Assembly: GCA_033964015.1 (NCBI GenBank)
Contig: JAWWUD010000053.1
Coordinates: 124,001 to 188,000 of the forward strand
Source: Scolanthus callimorphus
Taxonomy: Eukaryota; Cnidaria; Anthozoa; Actiniaria; Edwardsiidae
Direction: 5' to 3'
Length of the DNA: 64,000 bases
Positions 11,795-21,600 of this stretch are shown here, in pieces; the stretch's first letter is position 1, and every line of letters begins with the position of its first letter. The notes under the pieces were generated by a model. It ran no database searches. It worked only from the letters and a program-made list of their open reading frames with translations, and was not told the origin of the DNA. The position numbers and the translations under genes are program-made.

Positions 11795-11970
11795 CTGTCA
11801 ATCACGATGACGTCATTTTCACTCATTAAAACGCAAAATCAGAGATGGCAACAAGAATATTCGGATTCAGCGTTAAAAATCACATAAGAAAACATTTGTT
11901 GCCAGCTTTTACTAAAAAAATGCCTCATGCACTTTTATTATAGCAGTTTTCTCATTTTTCGTCTAGTCTA
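11795..11970 (-). repeat. Academ-1 right terminal inverted repeat
   Basis: Reverse complement of the left repeat, ending GTCTAGTCTA at 11970. It carries the CRE-like TGACGTCA at about 11808-11815. The outer 50 bases include about 9 bases missing from the left end. Confidence 0.85.
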
Positions 11971-12078
11971 TAAGTACGGCGCAGTACGTCATGTCGTTGT
12001 GAAGACAGCGAGCTCGCGAATGATAAGAGATGTCCGAAAGATTTGCTTGCTAGAGGCAGCAACAACCAAGGAAGGTTA
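11971..12078 (+). pseudogene. pol: BEL/Pao integrase C-terminus, displaced by Academ-1
   Basis: After the TAA duplication (11971-11973) the frame that was broken at 5569 continues open from 11974 to a TAA stop at 12076-12078. It encodes about 34 residues with the usual basic/hydrophobic Pao C-terminus, including a KICLLE motif that is common at the end of BEL/Pao integrases. Its position exactly behind the transposon shows that it was separated by the insertion. Confidence 0.8.
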
Positions 12079-13150
12079 AGAGAATATTTGAATTCTCAAG
12101 TTAAATCAATCAATTTACCCAAGTTACAGTTCATATGGACATACCGTTTGGTCCCGGGTGATCCAGTATCAGTATTAGCAAGGAACGTTGATTCTCCTTA
12201 TAGTCATTATAGTTATAGTATGCTGTTATAGGAAAGGACTCATCGTGTTAAATAGTCCTTTGGTGGCCGGTATGTTATTGCCGGAATGCGATCCTTTGTG
12301 TTATATGTACTTAGGTCTTTGTTCCTTGTTTTAAGTGATGTAACGTGCGTGCCCTCTTATCCCTATTGTTCGTAATTAGTCCAGTTATGTGGCGTTTAGT
12401 TAGATGGTCGTGCCGGTATTTCATTGTCCTTTTGTTTGCAGTCAGTCAGTTTAGCCTTTATTTTCCTCAGTTATGGTAATTTCATTCTCAAGTTAAAGCA
12501 GCATAAATGTAGTCCTTACTCAGTCGTTATTCAGTCTTGTAAACATTGCCGTCCTTCACTGGCCAGGCTCCGTCACCGTTAAGGTAAATTCGTTGCTAGT
12601 TTAATCTATCTACTTGTATAGCAGCACTCATAATGTAATTTATGTTCGTGTATTTATGTTTTGAATTTCTATATTTTCTTTCAGTACGTAGTATTAAGTA
12701 ACCAGAGATGTTTACTTGTGAAGTCGTTATTTTTTACGCGCGTCACTGACGGTGACAACTAGTGTGCGCTCTTTAGTTACCGGTTTAACGCAAAATGTTA
12801 TCGAGTTTCTCTTGGTCGCTGGATCGACAAGTGTACACCTATTTAGTCACTGAGTTGACGAAGTTTTAATGGGTTTCTTGGTCGCAGAGTCGACCAGTGT
12901 GCAATCTGTTAGTCACTGGGTTGACTCAAAATGTTATCGAGTTTCTCTTGGTCGCTGGGTCGACAAGTCTACACCTATTTAGTCTATTAGCAGATTCGAT
13001 TAGTGTACATTCTGATAGTCACTGAGTTGACTCGAAATGTAAACTGGTTTTCTTGGTCGCTGGCCAACGATTCTGTATTTATGTCACCGGGTTGACGCAA
13101 AATTCTGAAGGTTTCTTGGTCGCTGAGTCACTAGTTTGACAAAAAAAAAT
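12079..13150 (+). mobile_element. Probable BEL/Pao 3' untranslated region and 3' LTR
   Basis: A purine/G-rich stretch (TTTGGTGGCCGG, ending 12270) is followed by TGTTATTGCCGG at 12273, a plausible LTR start after a polypurine-like tract. Because no 5' LTR is visible, the LTR end cannot be set. The segment 12740-13135 is a set of about six degenerate repeats built on TTTCTTGGTCGCTGGGTCGA and TAGTCACTGAGTTGACTC, spaced by about 58-118 bp. Confidence 0.5.
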
Positions 13151-13770
13151 AGTATTCGTCATTTTGGCTTATCTTTGTTTACTTTATCTTCAGCCTCGGC
13201 CTCTAGATAATTTTCTCGTAGTTCATCTCATTTTCCTTTTCCCATGCTTTTCCATGTTTTATTTTTTCTTGCACACCCCTTCGTTCTCTTTTGTCCATAT
13301 TCACTACTAGGGTTGGGGGTCCCTACCCCTTTTCCTCTTAGGTAATATTTGAGTGTCAGTCTTGGAAAAGACCTCTAAACTGGTCTTCTTGGAATACCGT
13401 ACTCCAAGGCTGTCTACTCCCTGGGCAAGGTTTTTTCATCCATGTTTTCTGTCTTTCTGTCTTTCTCGTCGGCCTCTCTTACTATTATTTTCTTGGCTAT
13501 CTTTCCGAGTTCTTCTCCCCTACGTTGTAAGGTTGTAAGGTGTCTCTAACATCAGATCAGGAGGTCGACCCTACATTTAACCAGAAAGTAGCGCTTGTAA
13601 ACGAGTCGTAGGTTCGCACATCAGGTATTTTGTCAGTCAAGCAATAGCTGGTCTAGCCATCGTATACCTTCCTCCCTCCCTTCCACTCCGCTACCCTGAG
13701 GTCTTAGATTGGGTTGTAAATAGAGTAGATGTTTACAAGTATTTTGAGCATTTTTCGGGTAAAAATTATC
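13151..13770. other. Unassigned pyrimidine-rich stretch
   Basis: Rich in CTTTTC and TTTTCC runs, with short open frames lacking motifs. It could be the remaining 3' LTR or flanking DNA. Nothing else is visible. Confidence 0.3.
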
Positions 13771-13773
13771 TAC

Positions 13774-13941
13774 GTGGCAAGGGGGTGCAACTGTGTGGTC
13801 ACGTAGTATGACGTCATCTATGACGTCATCGGACGACAGAAGGTATATATCTTGGCAATTGATTAACCTTGAGCAACCTAACTTGGTTGAAGTTGTTTAA
13901 GTGGCAAGGGGGGTGCAACGGCCCGTGGTCACGTAGTATTT
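13774..13941 (+). repeat. Two direct repeats with CRE/E-box-like motifs
   Basis: ACGTGGCAAGGGGGTGCAAC followed by GTGGTCACGTAGTAT occurs at about 13774 and again at about 13901. Between them lie two TGACGTCAT sites (13809-13830). The motif set resembles the tandem array at 63 kb. Confidence 0.55.
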
Positions 13942-14257
13942 ATGGTGATCGGCTATGTACAAGGGCTGCCTAGCTTTTGTCTCATTGTAACCAGAAGCCG
14001 CGGTTTTAGCCAGTGCCTAAAATCTATATATTATTCCCTCTTCCACTGTCAGCGAAAAAAGCAATTTCATTTTCTATTTGCGCTAGCAAAGATTCCTTAC
14101 AAACTCCCCCGCGTACACATACTTTGACACATAAAAAAAGCATTTTTCTTGGGCTTTTCCGGTCTCTTGATGTTGTTTTATTGAGTTAAGATGAGATTGG
14201 GAAGGAGTAAATCGTTGTGAATATTCTAAGGTTGGTACTATAGCTATTCATTCCTGT

Positions 14258-14528
14258 GCAACCAACGTTTTCTCCCATAGCTTATAGAGTGAAGAAGAGC
14301 GCTGAGAATACTAGATACATATTAATGAGCATCACTTCGCACGAACACTCGGAAGGTTATTTGCAGGGCCTACCGAGTTCACAGCTATCTTCTTCACTCA
14401 ATTCTGCGTCGGTTGCCTTAAAATTCCTTTTCTCCCTTCCTGCCCTACCCTTGCGCACTATTTCCTTTCTTTGAGGCAACCAACGTTTTCTCCCATAGCT
14501 TATAGAGTGAAGAAGAGCGCTGAGAATA
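14258..14528 (+). repeat. Direct repeat of about 50 bp flanking a 165 bp segment
   Basis: GCAACCAACGTTTTCTCCCA and the next 30 bases occur at 14259-14309 and again at 14478-14528. The repeats are almost identical, so the duplication is recent. The enclosed segment has no recognisable content. Confidence 0.7.
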
Positions 14529-14609
14529 GATCACTATTTTTGCTGAGTTCGATGGACTTTTGTCTATAGATTCTAATCGCCAAATAACGTACAATTGGAA
14601 GTAGTCGAC

Positions 14610-15125
14610 ATGAACACTCAACAGATTGCAACAGTATTAGAGGCAGAGGGGTGTGTGCCTCTGACGAGCTCCCGAAGAAAGTGAAAAAAAAAAAACCCTT
14701 CGGTGATTGTTGGAAATGTGGATGGAAAAGCAAAGCCGGGATCGCATTGGTGCGCCTTCTATATCACGGAAGAAATGGGATGGCTCTTGGACTCTTATGG
14801 AAAGAAGCCAGAATACTATACGCCGGCCTTTAAACATCTTTTGGAGGAGAACTGCAAGAATTGGACCTATAACGAACAATGTCTCCAGAGCATAGACTCG
14901 AACGTGTGCGGGCATTACGCCCTCTATTTTTTGTTATTAATGTCTCGAAATATACCATTGCAGACCATTGTAAATATATTTTCGCGTAATTTTAAAGAAA
15001 ACGACAAACTTGTATACCATTTTATCACAAAACGCTACGGATATTTATTCCTGATATTTATTTCTGATCACATTACATTAAAAATTCAACCAGCGCCTAG
15101 ACAGTTGTTTTTTCTTTTTCGATGA
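14610..15125 (+). pseudogene. Adenain-like cysteine protease fragment (Maverick/Polinton type)
   Basis: An ATG at 14610 begins a short frame that changes near a run of A at 14684-14696. The main frame 14703-15125 carries the full catalytic set of adenovirus-type proteases: SHW (His at 14745-14747), LDSYG (Asp near 14790), LQS (Gln near 14886) and VCGHYALYF (Cys at 14907-14909). Such proteases mature capsid proteins in adenoviruses and are a hallmark gene of Maverick/Polinton elements. No Polinton polymerase B, integrase or capsid gene is seen nearby, so this is an orphan remnant. It is broken at least once. Confidence 0.75.
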
Positions 15126-15407
15126 ACTTTTCATGGGACCTACTGGGGTTACGTCTGATTCTGTTTCTTGAAGTAGAGGAGTGCTTCGTTTGGCGAGTAA
15201 ACTCGAATTAGATTTAAACTCCCTGACGGTTTGCATTCTACTCTGATTACGCACTAAATGATCTGGAGTGTTCATTTTGGCAAGGATTACTGGCAAGGTA
15301 ATTATTTGTTGATCACCTCCTCCAACTTGCGACGTTGTAGGACCAGCAGAGTTCTGATAAAAAAAACGCCAGCGATATTTATATTTGCATTTATTTTGGA
15401 CAAGCAC
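15078..15407 (-). CDS. Unrecognised minus-strand frame beside the protease
   Basis: An open frame of 109 codons lies tail to tail with the adenain-like protease, overlapping its 3' end. It is serine- and lysine-rich with an SSSKKKKQLSRRW tail. It could be the end of a structural gene of the same virus-like element, since such genes often lie on the other strand. No family motif is visible, so it may be chance. Confidence 0.3.
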   Translation of the reverse strand: MLVQNKCKYKYRWRFFYQNSAGPTTSQVGGGDQQIITLPVILAKMNTPDHLVRNQSRMQTVREFKSNSSLLAKRSTPLLQETESDVTPVGPMKSSSKKKKQLSRRWLNF

Positions 15408-15557
15408 TGTGTTAGTTTAATGTAACGACACGAACAAGCACATATCTATTTAGAACAATGACAAACAACTATGAGAAAACACTACATGCTCACTCACATA
15501 AACGAATATCTGTAATGACCACCGCTTAATAGTCTGACTCCTAATATAGTATACTCC

Positions 15558-15560
15558 TAA
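15558..15560. repeat. TAA target-site duplication, left copy (Academ-2)
   Basis: TAA at 15558-15560 precedes the inverted repeat (TAGTCCATGAGCC). TAA at 24987-24989 follows the other end. The length and sequence are the same as for Academ-1. Confidence 0.75.
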
Positions 15561-16290
15561 TAGTCCATGAGCCAATTCTCAAAAGAGGCCTAGAAAATGA
15601 ATTTCGTAGCACCCCCATCCGGGCAAAGTGAATTTGGTATCAAATTAAAGCTCATGACCTATATTTTCAAAATCTACCTGTTTACATTTTTCAAACTTGA
15701 GCGTTAACGAGTTCTACTGCTGTTTTCGAGGGGGGGAGGGAGAGGATACTTTGGTTCCTGTTTTTCTTTTCAAGTGAATCTTTGCTGATATCTGAACTGT
15801 ACATGGGCAAAAACGTTTAAAATTTGCCAGGCACACGTGTTGTGCCATACTAAGTCTACAGGTAAGGGCAGACTGGAATATTGGTTTCCATGGCAACAGA
15901 CAGAGAAACAATATAGAATGGTGCTGGCATAGTAAGCTTTTTGGCTGATTTTAGTAAACAAATATAACCTTAACATTCTTGTTTTCTGTCAAGGAAGTGA
16001 AAATATGGTAAAAATAAGAGCATTACATTGTAGTAGTACCGAAAAACCTTAATGTCTTGACTCGTAGTGTTTCTGCTGCAATATAGGATCCATACAGTTT
16101 AGGGGCTCTACAGTCTACTTTATAAGAAACACTGTATGAGTTTTGTGAATAGTAATATTTCTTGAGCTTAAAGGTTGTATAAGCAAGAATTTTGCTGGAG
16201 TAATATTGCTATCCAAGAGAAGCTAGCTAGAACCTAGTGGTTCTGTTACCATGGTAACTGATTAAGGAAAAAATAGTCAAATTAATGCAT
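15561..16290 (+). repeat. Academ-2 left terminal inverted repeat (about 725 bp)
   Basis: It begins TAGTCCATGAGCCAA and matches the reverse complement of 24255-24986. A frame of 68 codons (15770-15976, minus) recurs at 24581-24787 (plus) only because of this repeat and is not taken as a gene. Similarity fades beyond the CATGGTAACTGATTA stretch near 16250-16280. Confidence 0.85.
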
Positions 16291-17405
16291 TGTAAATTGC
16301 AACTTTGTAAGCGCAAATAAATGTTTGCATTTTGTTTCGTACGAAAGATTAATCTTTGACATTGATTTTTTGTTTAACATTCCTCTTTTCTTTATTTCTC
16401 ATCGAGATTGAATGATGGAATTGATTTAACGTTGTTGTTTTAACTTTCGCGGCAATTCTGCGACAAATCCGAGCCTCGTTTCCGAGCTTTCGCGGGAAAT
16501 TCAACATGGATGAGTTTGGTTGATTTGTATTTCCTCATGGCAGGTAAAATATATTCAAGGTAAGTAAAAAGCATTTGAATAATGACTTCCACTTTTTATT
16601 TGAAAGTCTCATTAGATATTTTAGCGATGCCTAGATTTATCATATTATGGTGGTAGAATAAGCTTAAAACTGTGATCTTTTTAAGGCCTTAACTTATTGC
16701 AAACCTTACGATACATCTAAATTGTATTTTAAATATTACGTTCGTTTCTCGGCAGAAATATAATTTGCGATTTTTGATGGTTTGCCGCAAAATATAATTG
16801 ACCTATGCAAGTTTTTCATCCATCTTTGCCTACGTCGTCATTTCCGTGCACGTTTTATAATATAATCATGTGAGTCAGGTCGATGTTTTCTAAAAGCGAG
16901 CATCCTTTCACGTCACGGCTTGCGTTCCTTTCAGTGCCGAAAAATCTAGAATTCTACCAGTATTTTCAATGACAAGAGCATCAATTTGAGGGAACGTCTT
17001 ACTAACAGGCATATCGACTGAAAGTCTTTCATCATTTTCACTAAAATGGAGTATTCGAATTTTTTTCAGTCATGAAATAATTTCTCGCGGACCCGCGCTA
17101 ATAAAAAATGCAAGCTTGGCCGGTGTGCCTCAAATTTCAATCATCTATTACGGTATTAAAGCATATCTAGCAAGAAATTAAAGAACTAAAATATCCATGC
17201 GATCTATTAAAAACTTTTTCTCATTTCTTTCATTGTCTGTAGTGAAATGTTGAAGAAAAAAATAGCAAATTGCGGAATACGACTGACACTGACAATAAAT
17301 TTCTATTTCGTTGTTTGTTGGCTCGTCCGTTTTCCGTGAAGAAGCCCTCGCGAGGCAAAATCTCTCAGTGTGCCTTTCTTAACACTATTAAGACTCAGTT
17401 TTTAT
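16291..17405. other. Academ-2 internal non-coding stretch
   Basis: AT-rich, without long frames. A first transposase exon may be hidden here, for example near the ATG-GCAG/GTAAAA sequence at about 16536-16550, but I cannot support one. Confidence 0.3.
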
Positions 17406-18059
17406 CTATAAAATAAGTTCAGTAAATAATACCAAATATGTAAAGAGAAACTGGCAGCTGTTTTTAACACTATAAGCGAAATTTCTTCGCTTTAGTTCTA
17501 TTAATGCTACGTTAGTAGGGTTTATAATACTTAAATCCCTAACGGTGAAATGTATCTCTACTAAAACATTGTTTTCTACTTTCTGGTAATAAGACTTACA
17601 GTTTACTTGTTGAGCGTCGTCCTGAAGACTCCAGACACGACTAAACCAAGACGTAAACAGTTCAGAAGTGTTGTGATCCTCTAAGTCCATGTATATATTT
17701 TCTTTGACCAACATATCGCCGATTCTGCCTGAGTCCGACAAAAAAGAACAACAAGCATACTCGATCGGCACGTGGAGTGATTGGTCAGGCTCAAACCGTA
17801 AAAATACATACCCAACGGAAATAAACTAGACTCCGTTCATTTTGGAAAGTCCCATTAATCTTTCTTGATTGGTTAGGCCAAACACGATCGCTTGAACATC
17901 ACTTTCCGTTTTCGAATGTAGTGGTTTTGCGTACACAACCTTCCAACCGAATAAGCAGAAAACATCAATTTGAAATGGAATCTTTTCTCTATGCTCATGT
18001 TCTAAGTATCTTTCACTCTCTGTGAACCCGACAGGCGTTTTGTTTCCTTTCTTTGCTAC
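17406..18059 (-). pseudogene. Unrecognised minus-strand frame inside Academ-2, one in-frame stop
   Basis: Reading the minus strand from 18059 to 17406 gives about 217 codons with a single TAG (near 17826). The upstream part contains VFCLFGWKVVYAKP; the downstream part contains FISVGYVFLRFEPDQS, IPTNVALIELKRR-like hydrophobic stretches and no obvious catalytic motif. No ATG begins it; CCGTAG at about 18055-18060 could be a splice acceptor. An upstream minus-strand ATG near 18115 begins a hydrophobic signal-like peptide (MAAVFFLILALLTAS). It lies between the Academ-2 inverted repeats and opposite to the transposase. It could be cargo, a second transposon gene or a captured exon. Codon-like character is suggested only by its length. 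Confidence 0.4.
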
Positions 18060-18699
18060 GGAAAAAGGTTGTACTTGCAGTTAGTAAAGCCAGTATTAAA
18101 AAGAAGACGGCTGCCATGTGGTTATGAAGGAACCGCTGACGTCACTGCATTCTAATTTTAGAATTGGAATGCGCCAGGCAATGTATTGTGGGATCAGGTG
18201 CTGCGAACAGGCTTCCTTCAAGATTTTTAGTCCTTTTCTTTTTCCTTCCCTTTATGACAGCTTGAACCAACATAGCGTATCGTTTTATTGCATGTGTGAA
18301 ATGTAAATCCTAGAAATGTTCTTTTTCTATAAGATATATTAAAAGACTAAACTGAAGAGTATACTACTATCAAAAATCATCGTGTCAGCCGCGTCAAGCT
18401 TAGAGGGAAGTGTGAGATTTTAGGTAAGAATTTCACTAACTTTAAGAAGTTGAACCCGCCGTCATGCAATTTTCCGAAGTGTAATTTGCTGCAAAAAAAA
18501 AAAATTATGAGAAGGCTGAAACCATTTTTTTATAACAATACTTCACTAAAAGATTGAAACGCCGATGAAATAAAATGAATTGAGATTTTAGCACTTGTAC
18601 CGCAAATGGGCATACAGATTGTAATTGCTGGATAAATACTACAAAATCCAGACAGGAAATTTAATTTTAGTTGATAGTTCCGTAATCGAATTTCTGTTT

Positions 18700-21600
18700 T
18701 TTTTAGTTCGACCCTGAGATGGGATAAGTGCCTCTGCCACGTGAAAGAAAATGTTAAAGAAAAGCTTTCGGATTTTACAGAAACAAGTTGGAAGAAATTT
18801 AAAGAATGTTCTAGCATGCGAAAGGATGAAATATGGTTTATGATGAAGGATCACTGGAACGATGGACCGAAGGGAGGCTACCACAGACAATGTTATCAAA
18901 AGTATACTAACCTAGTGGATGTCAAAAGATCAAACAAATTACTAGTTCCCTCACTTAATACGAGTTTGGAAAACACTCCTCCATCCGATGATCACGAGCT
19001 TCCCTCGAAGCGCCTCTGCAGATCTCAAGTGCTGCAGATCAGCAAGGATAAATGTATTATATGTCAACGAGACAAGTTTATAAAGAACCGGGGCATTGCG
19101 AGGAACAGAGAAGTGTTAACGGAGAATGCAAGCGAAGATGTTGGCTATTCTATTCTGAACGCAGCAAAAATAAGAAACGACTCAAGAGTTATTGTGCATC
19201 TCGAAGGGAGAGACACTGTGGCTATGGGAATTAAGTACCATCGATCGTGCCATAGAGATTACGTGAGGCAGGAAACACTCTTGAAACTCGAAGATGGAAG
19301 TTGTGAGAAAGAAGACAAATCGTCAGATCGTTACAAGATAGCTTTTGACGAAGTGCGAAAGTACGTACATCGTGAAGTGATTATCGGTAATAAAGTAGTA
19401 AGCATTTCGGATCTCTTGGCATTGTTCCTCAGTCATTTGCCTCAGCAAGATGGACATGCTACACCACATTACCGGTCGTCAAAGTTAAAACAACGTCTTA
19501 AGAAAAGTTTTGGCGAGCGTTTGTCATTCCGGCGGCCTTCATTGCAAAATCAGGCAGAGTTGGTGTTCCATACGAACACTCAAGGTGATATGGCCGAGAA
19601 AGTGTATTCCGCATCAGTCGAATCGGTGAATGTGGTTTCAGTACAGCATGAACACCGTGGAGATCCAAGTAAAAATGACCGGACTCCGACTCCCGCATAC
19701 CAAGTATATCACGCCTCTAGAGTTATAAGGCGGCTGCTTCAAGATGTGAAATCAACCATGAAATGGCCGCCCAGCCTGCAGGACCTGACAACCGAGAATG
19801 AGATAGTCCCAGATTTGCTGTACAACATGCTGGCTTGGGTATTTTCATCAGAGGCAGAGTTTACAGAAGAGAGACTTACAGGTTTATCATCGGATGTACA
19901 TCGCCTGGTTTTGTCAGTGGCTCAAGACATAATACATTGTGTGTCTAGAGGTCGAGTGAAAACGCCCAAACATGTAGTTCTTCCGATGGCGGTAAAGAGC
20001 CTTACTGGAAATGCTGAAGTCGTCACGCTCCTTAACCGATTTGGACACGTCCTTTCTTACTCTCAAATAGAGGAAATAGAAACTTCCGTTGCTGATAGTC
20101 AGATCAAGAGACAGGCAGATGGTGTTTTTCTCCCTAGTGTATGCAGTCCTCATGTGCCGGCCACATTCTGCTGGGACAACAACGATCTCCAAGAGGAAAC
20201 TCTGTCAGGTATTTCCAATGTATTTGATGTGGGATTTATGTATCTTACCAAGATCAACCTTAATTTCCCCCTTTGAAATACCTAGCATTGATATTGTCGG
20301 TTATAAAACCTTTTACGGATATAAGTATTTTTCTTACAATACAGACATCTCGGGTGCGCCCTATTCATTTAAGGTTCTATGTTTCATTAATTAATAGTTC
20401 CAAATGATTCCTTGTTGATAGGAAAGGGAACGACTCACTGCACGAATGGCATCGTTGTACAACGTAAACCACTTACTTGCGAACCACCTCCAGACATTGG
20501 TAATGCGCTTCAGCCCCGGTCAAAGAGGCGTTCCATTGCTGGCGTTCAAACTGATGTTCTTCCATATCATGCCGGTCGACGCCAAAGTCCGAATCCTATA
20601 GAGGTTGATGCGAAACAGGTGTTGATAACAAACGCAGGGGTCTCGGTTTACGCACGTCTGGCCGATTTTTGCTGGTTGTTGTGTCGGCAAGCAATTCACG
20701 ACACGCTATTTCAGATGTCGGTAGGAGATAAGCAAGTGATTCCATCATGGTCAGCGTTCAATACCACCCTTAAGGAAGGTCAGGTTCCACGCGAGAGCTG
20801 TGTTGGCTACTGCCCAGTGATTGACGCTAGCCCAACTGAGCTTCCTACAGTTTACACCATCCTTCAGCGGTCCATTGACATGGCTGATCAACTGGGACAA
20901 GAAGACGTCATGGTAGTGTTTGACCAGGCTATCTATGTCAAGGCGCTTGAAATCATCTGGCAGAACCAGCAACAGTTCCAGCGCGTAGTCCTAAGAATGG
21001 GAGCCTTTCATCTAGCGTGCACATTTGTTGCCACCATTGGAAAGCGCTTCGGAGATGCTGGTCTTTCTGATGTCTTGATCGAAAGCGGTGTTGTCGCAAC
21101 GGGATCAATTACTGCTGTCCTAGAAGGTCGTCATTACAACAGAGCTGTGCGTGCCCACAAGGTAAAATAATAACAAATAATGCGAACCGAACTGAAGCGA
21201 ACGAAATTTCGTTTAAATCCTTAAAGCTTGCTTTAAGTTGCCTTTAATCGCAAAGCAAGTCAGAATTATATTTCTTAACGGTAAATTGTGGCGCGTTTAT
21301 GGCCGGGAAGGCCTATAAAATAATATTTCTTTATAGCAAAAACTGAGGTTTTTGCGTGGTTTTACTTGACACACGGGTTCTACACTTAAACCAATAACCT
21401 CTTTTTCTTTTATAGGTTGTATTTGAGGCGATGTTTCGAATCCTATGGCAATGCTTTGGCAAATGGCTTGAACGACGTGATCAAGGAGCGTATGTATGTT
21501 TAGTCCAAGAATTAGGCAGAATCCGTGAAGAGTTATCCGTAGAGAAGTTCCACTCTCTGACAGCACGTGAAGACTTCCTACAAGTTTTTGATCTCTACCA

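Larger units (their letters stand above)
5570..11970 (+). mobile_element. Academ-type DNA transposon, copy 1 (6.4 kb)
   Basis: The element is bounded by terminal inverted repeats at 5570-5735 and 11795-11970 and by a 3 bp TAA duplication. Inside is one multi-exon gene for a transposase fused to an XPG-like nuclease and a CXC module. That architecture, with 3-4 bp target duplications, matches the Academ superfamily as I know it. Two MITEs with poly-G tracts sit inside (8972-9273 and 11341-11575). Three frameshifts in the gene make this copy non-autonomous. It sits in the integrase gene of a BEL/Pao element. Confidence 0.8.

Noticed and set aside
5602..11929. Academ-1 ends at CATGAGGCA with a 4 bp duplication AACT/CACT
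   Set aside because: Inverted similarity extends outward to TAGACTAGACG, where a perfect TAA duplication and restored BEL frame fix the ends better.
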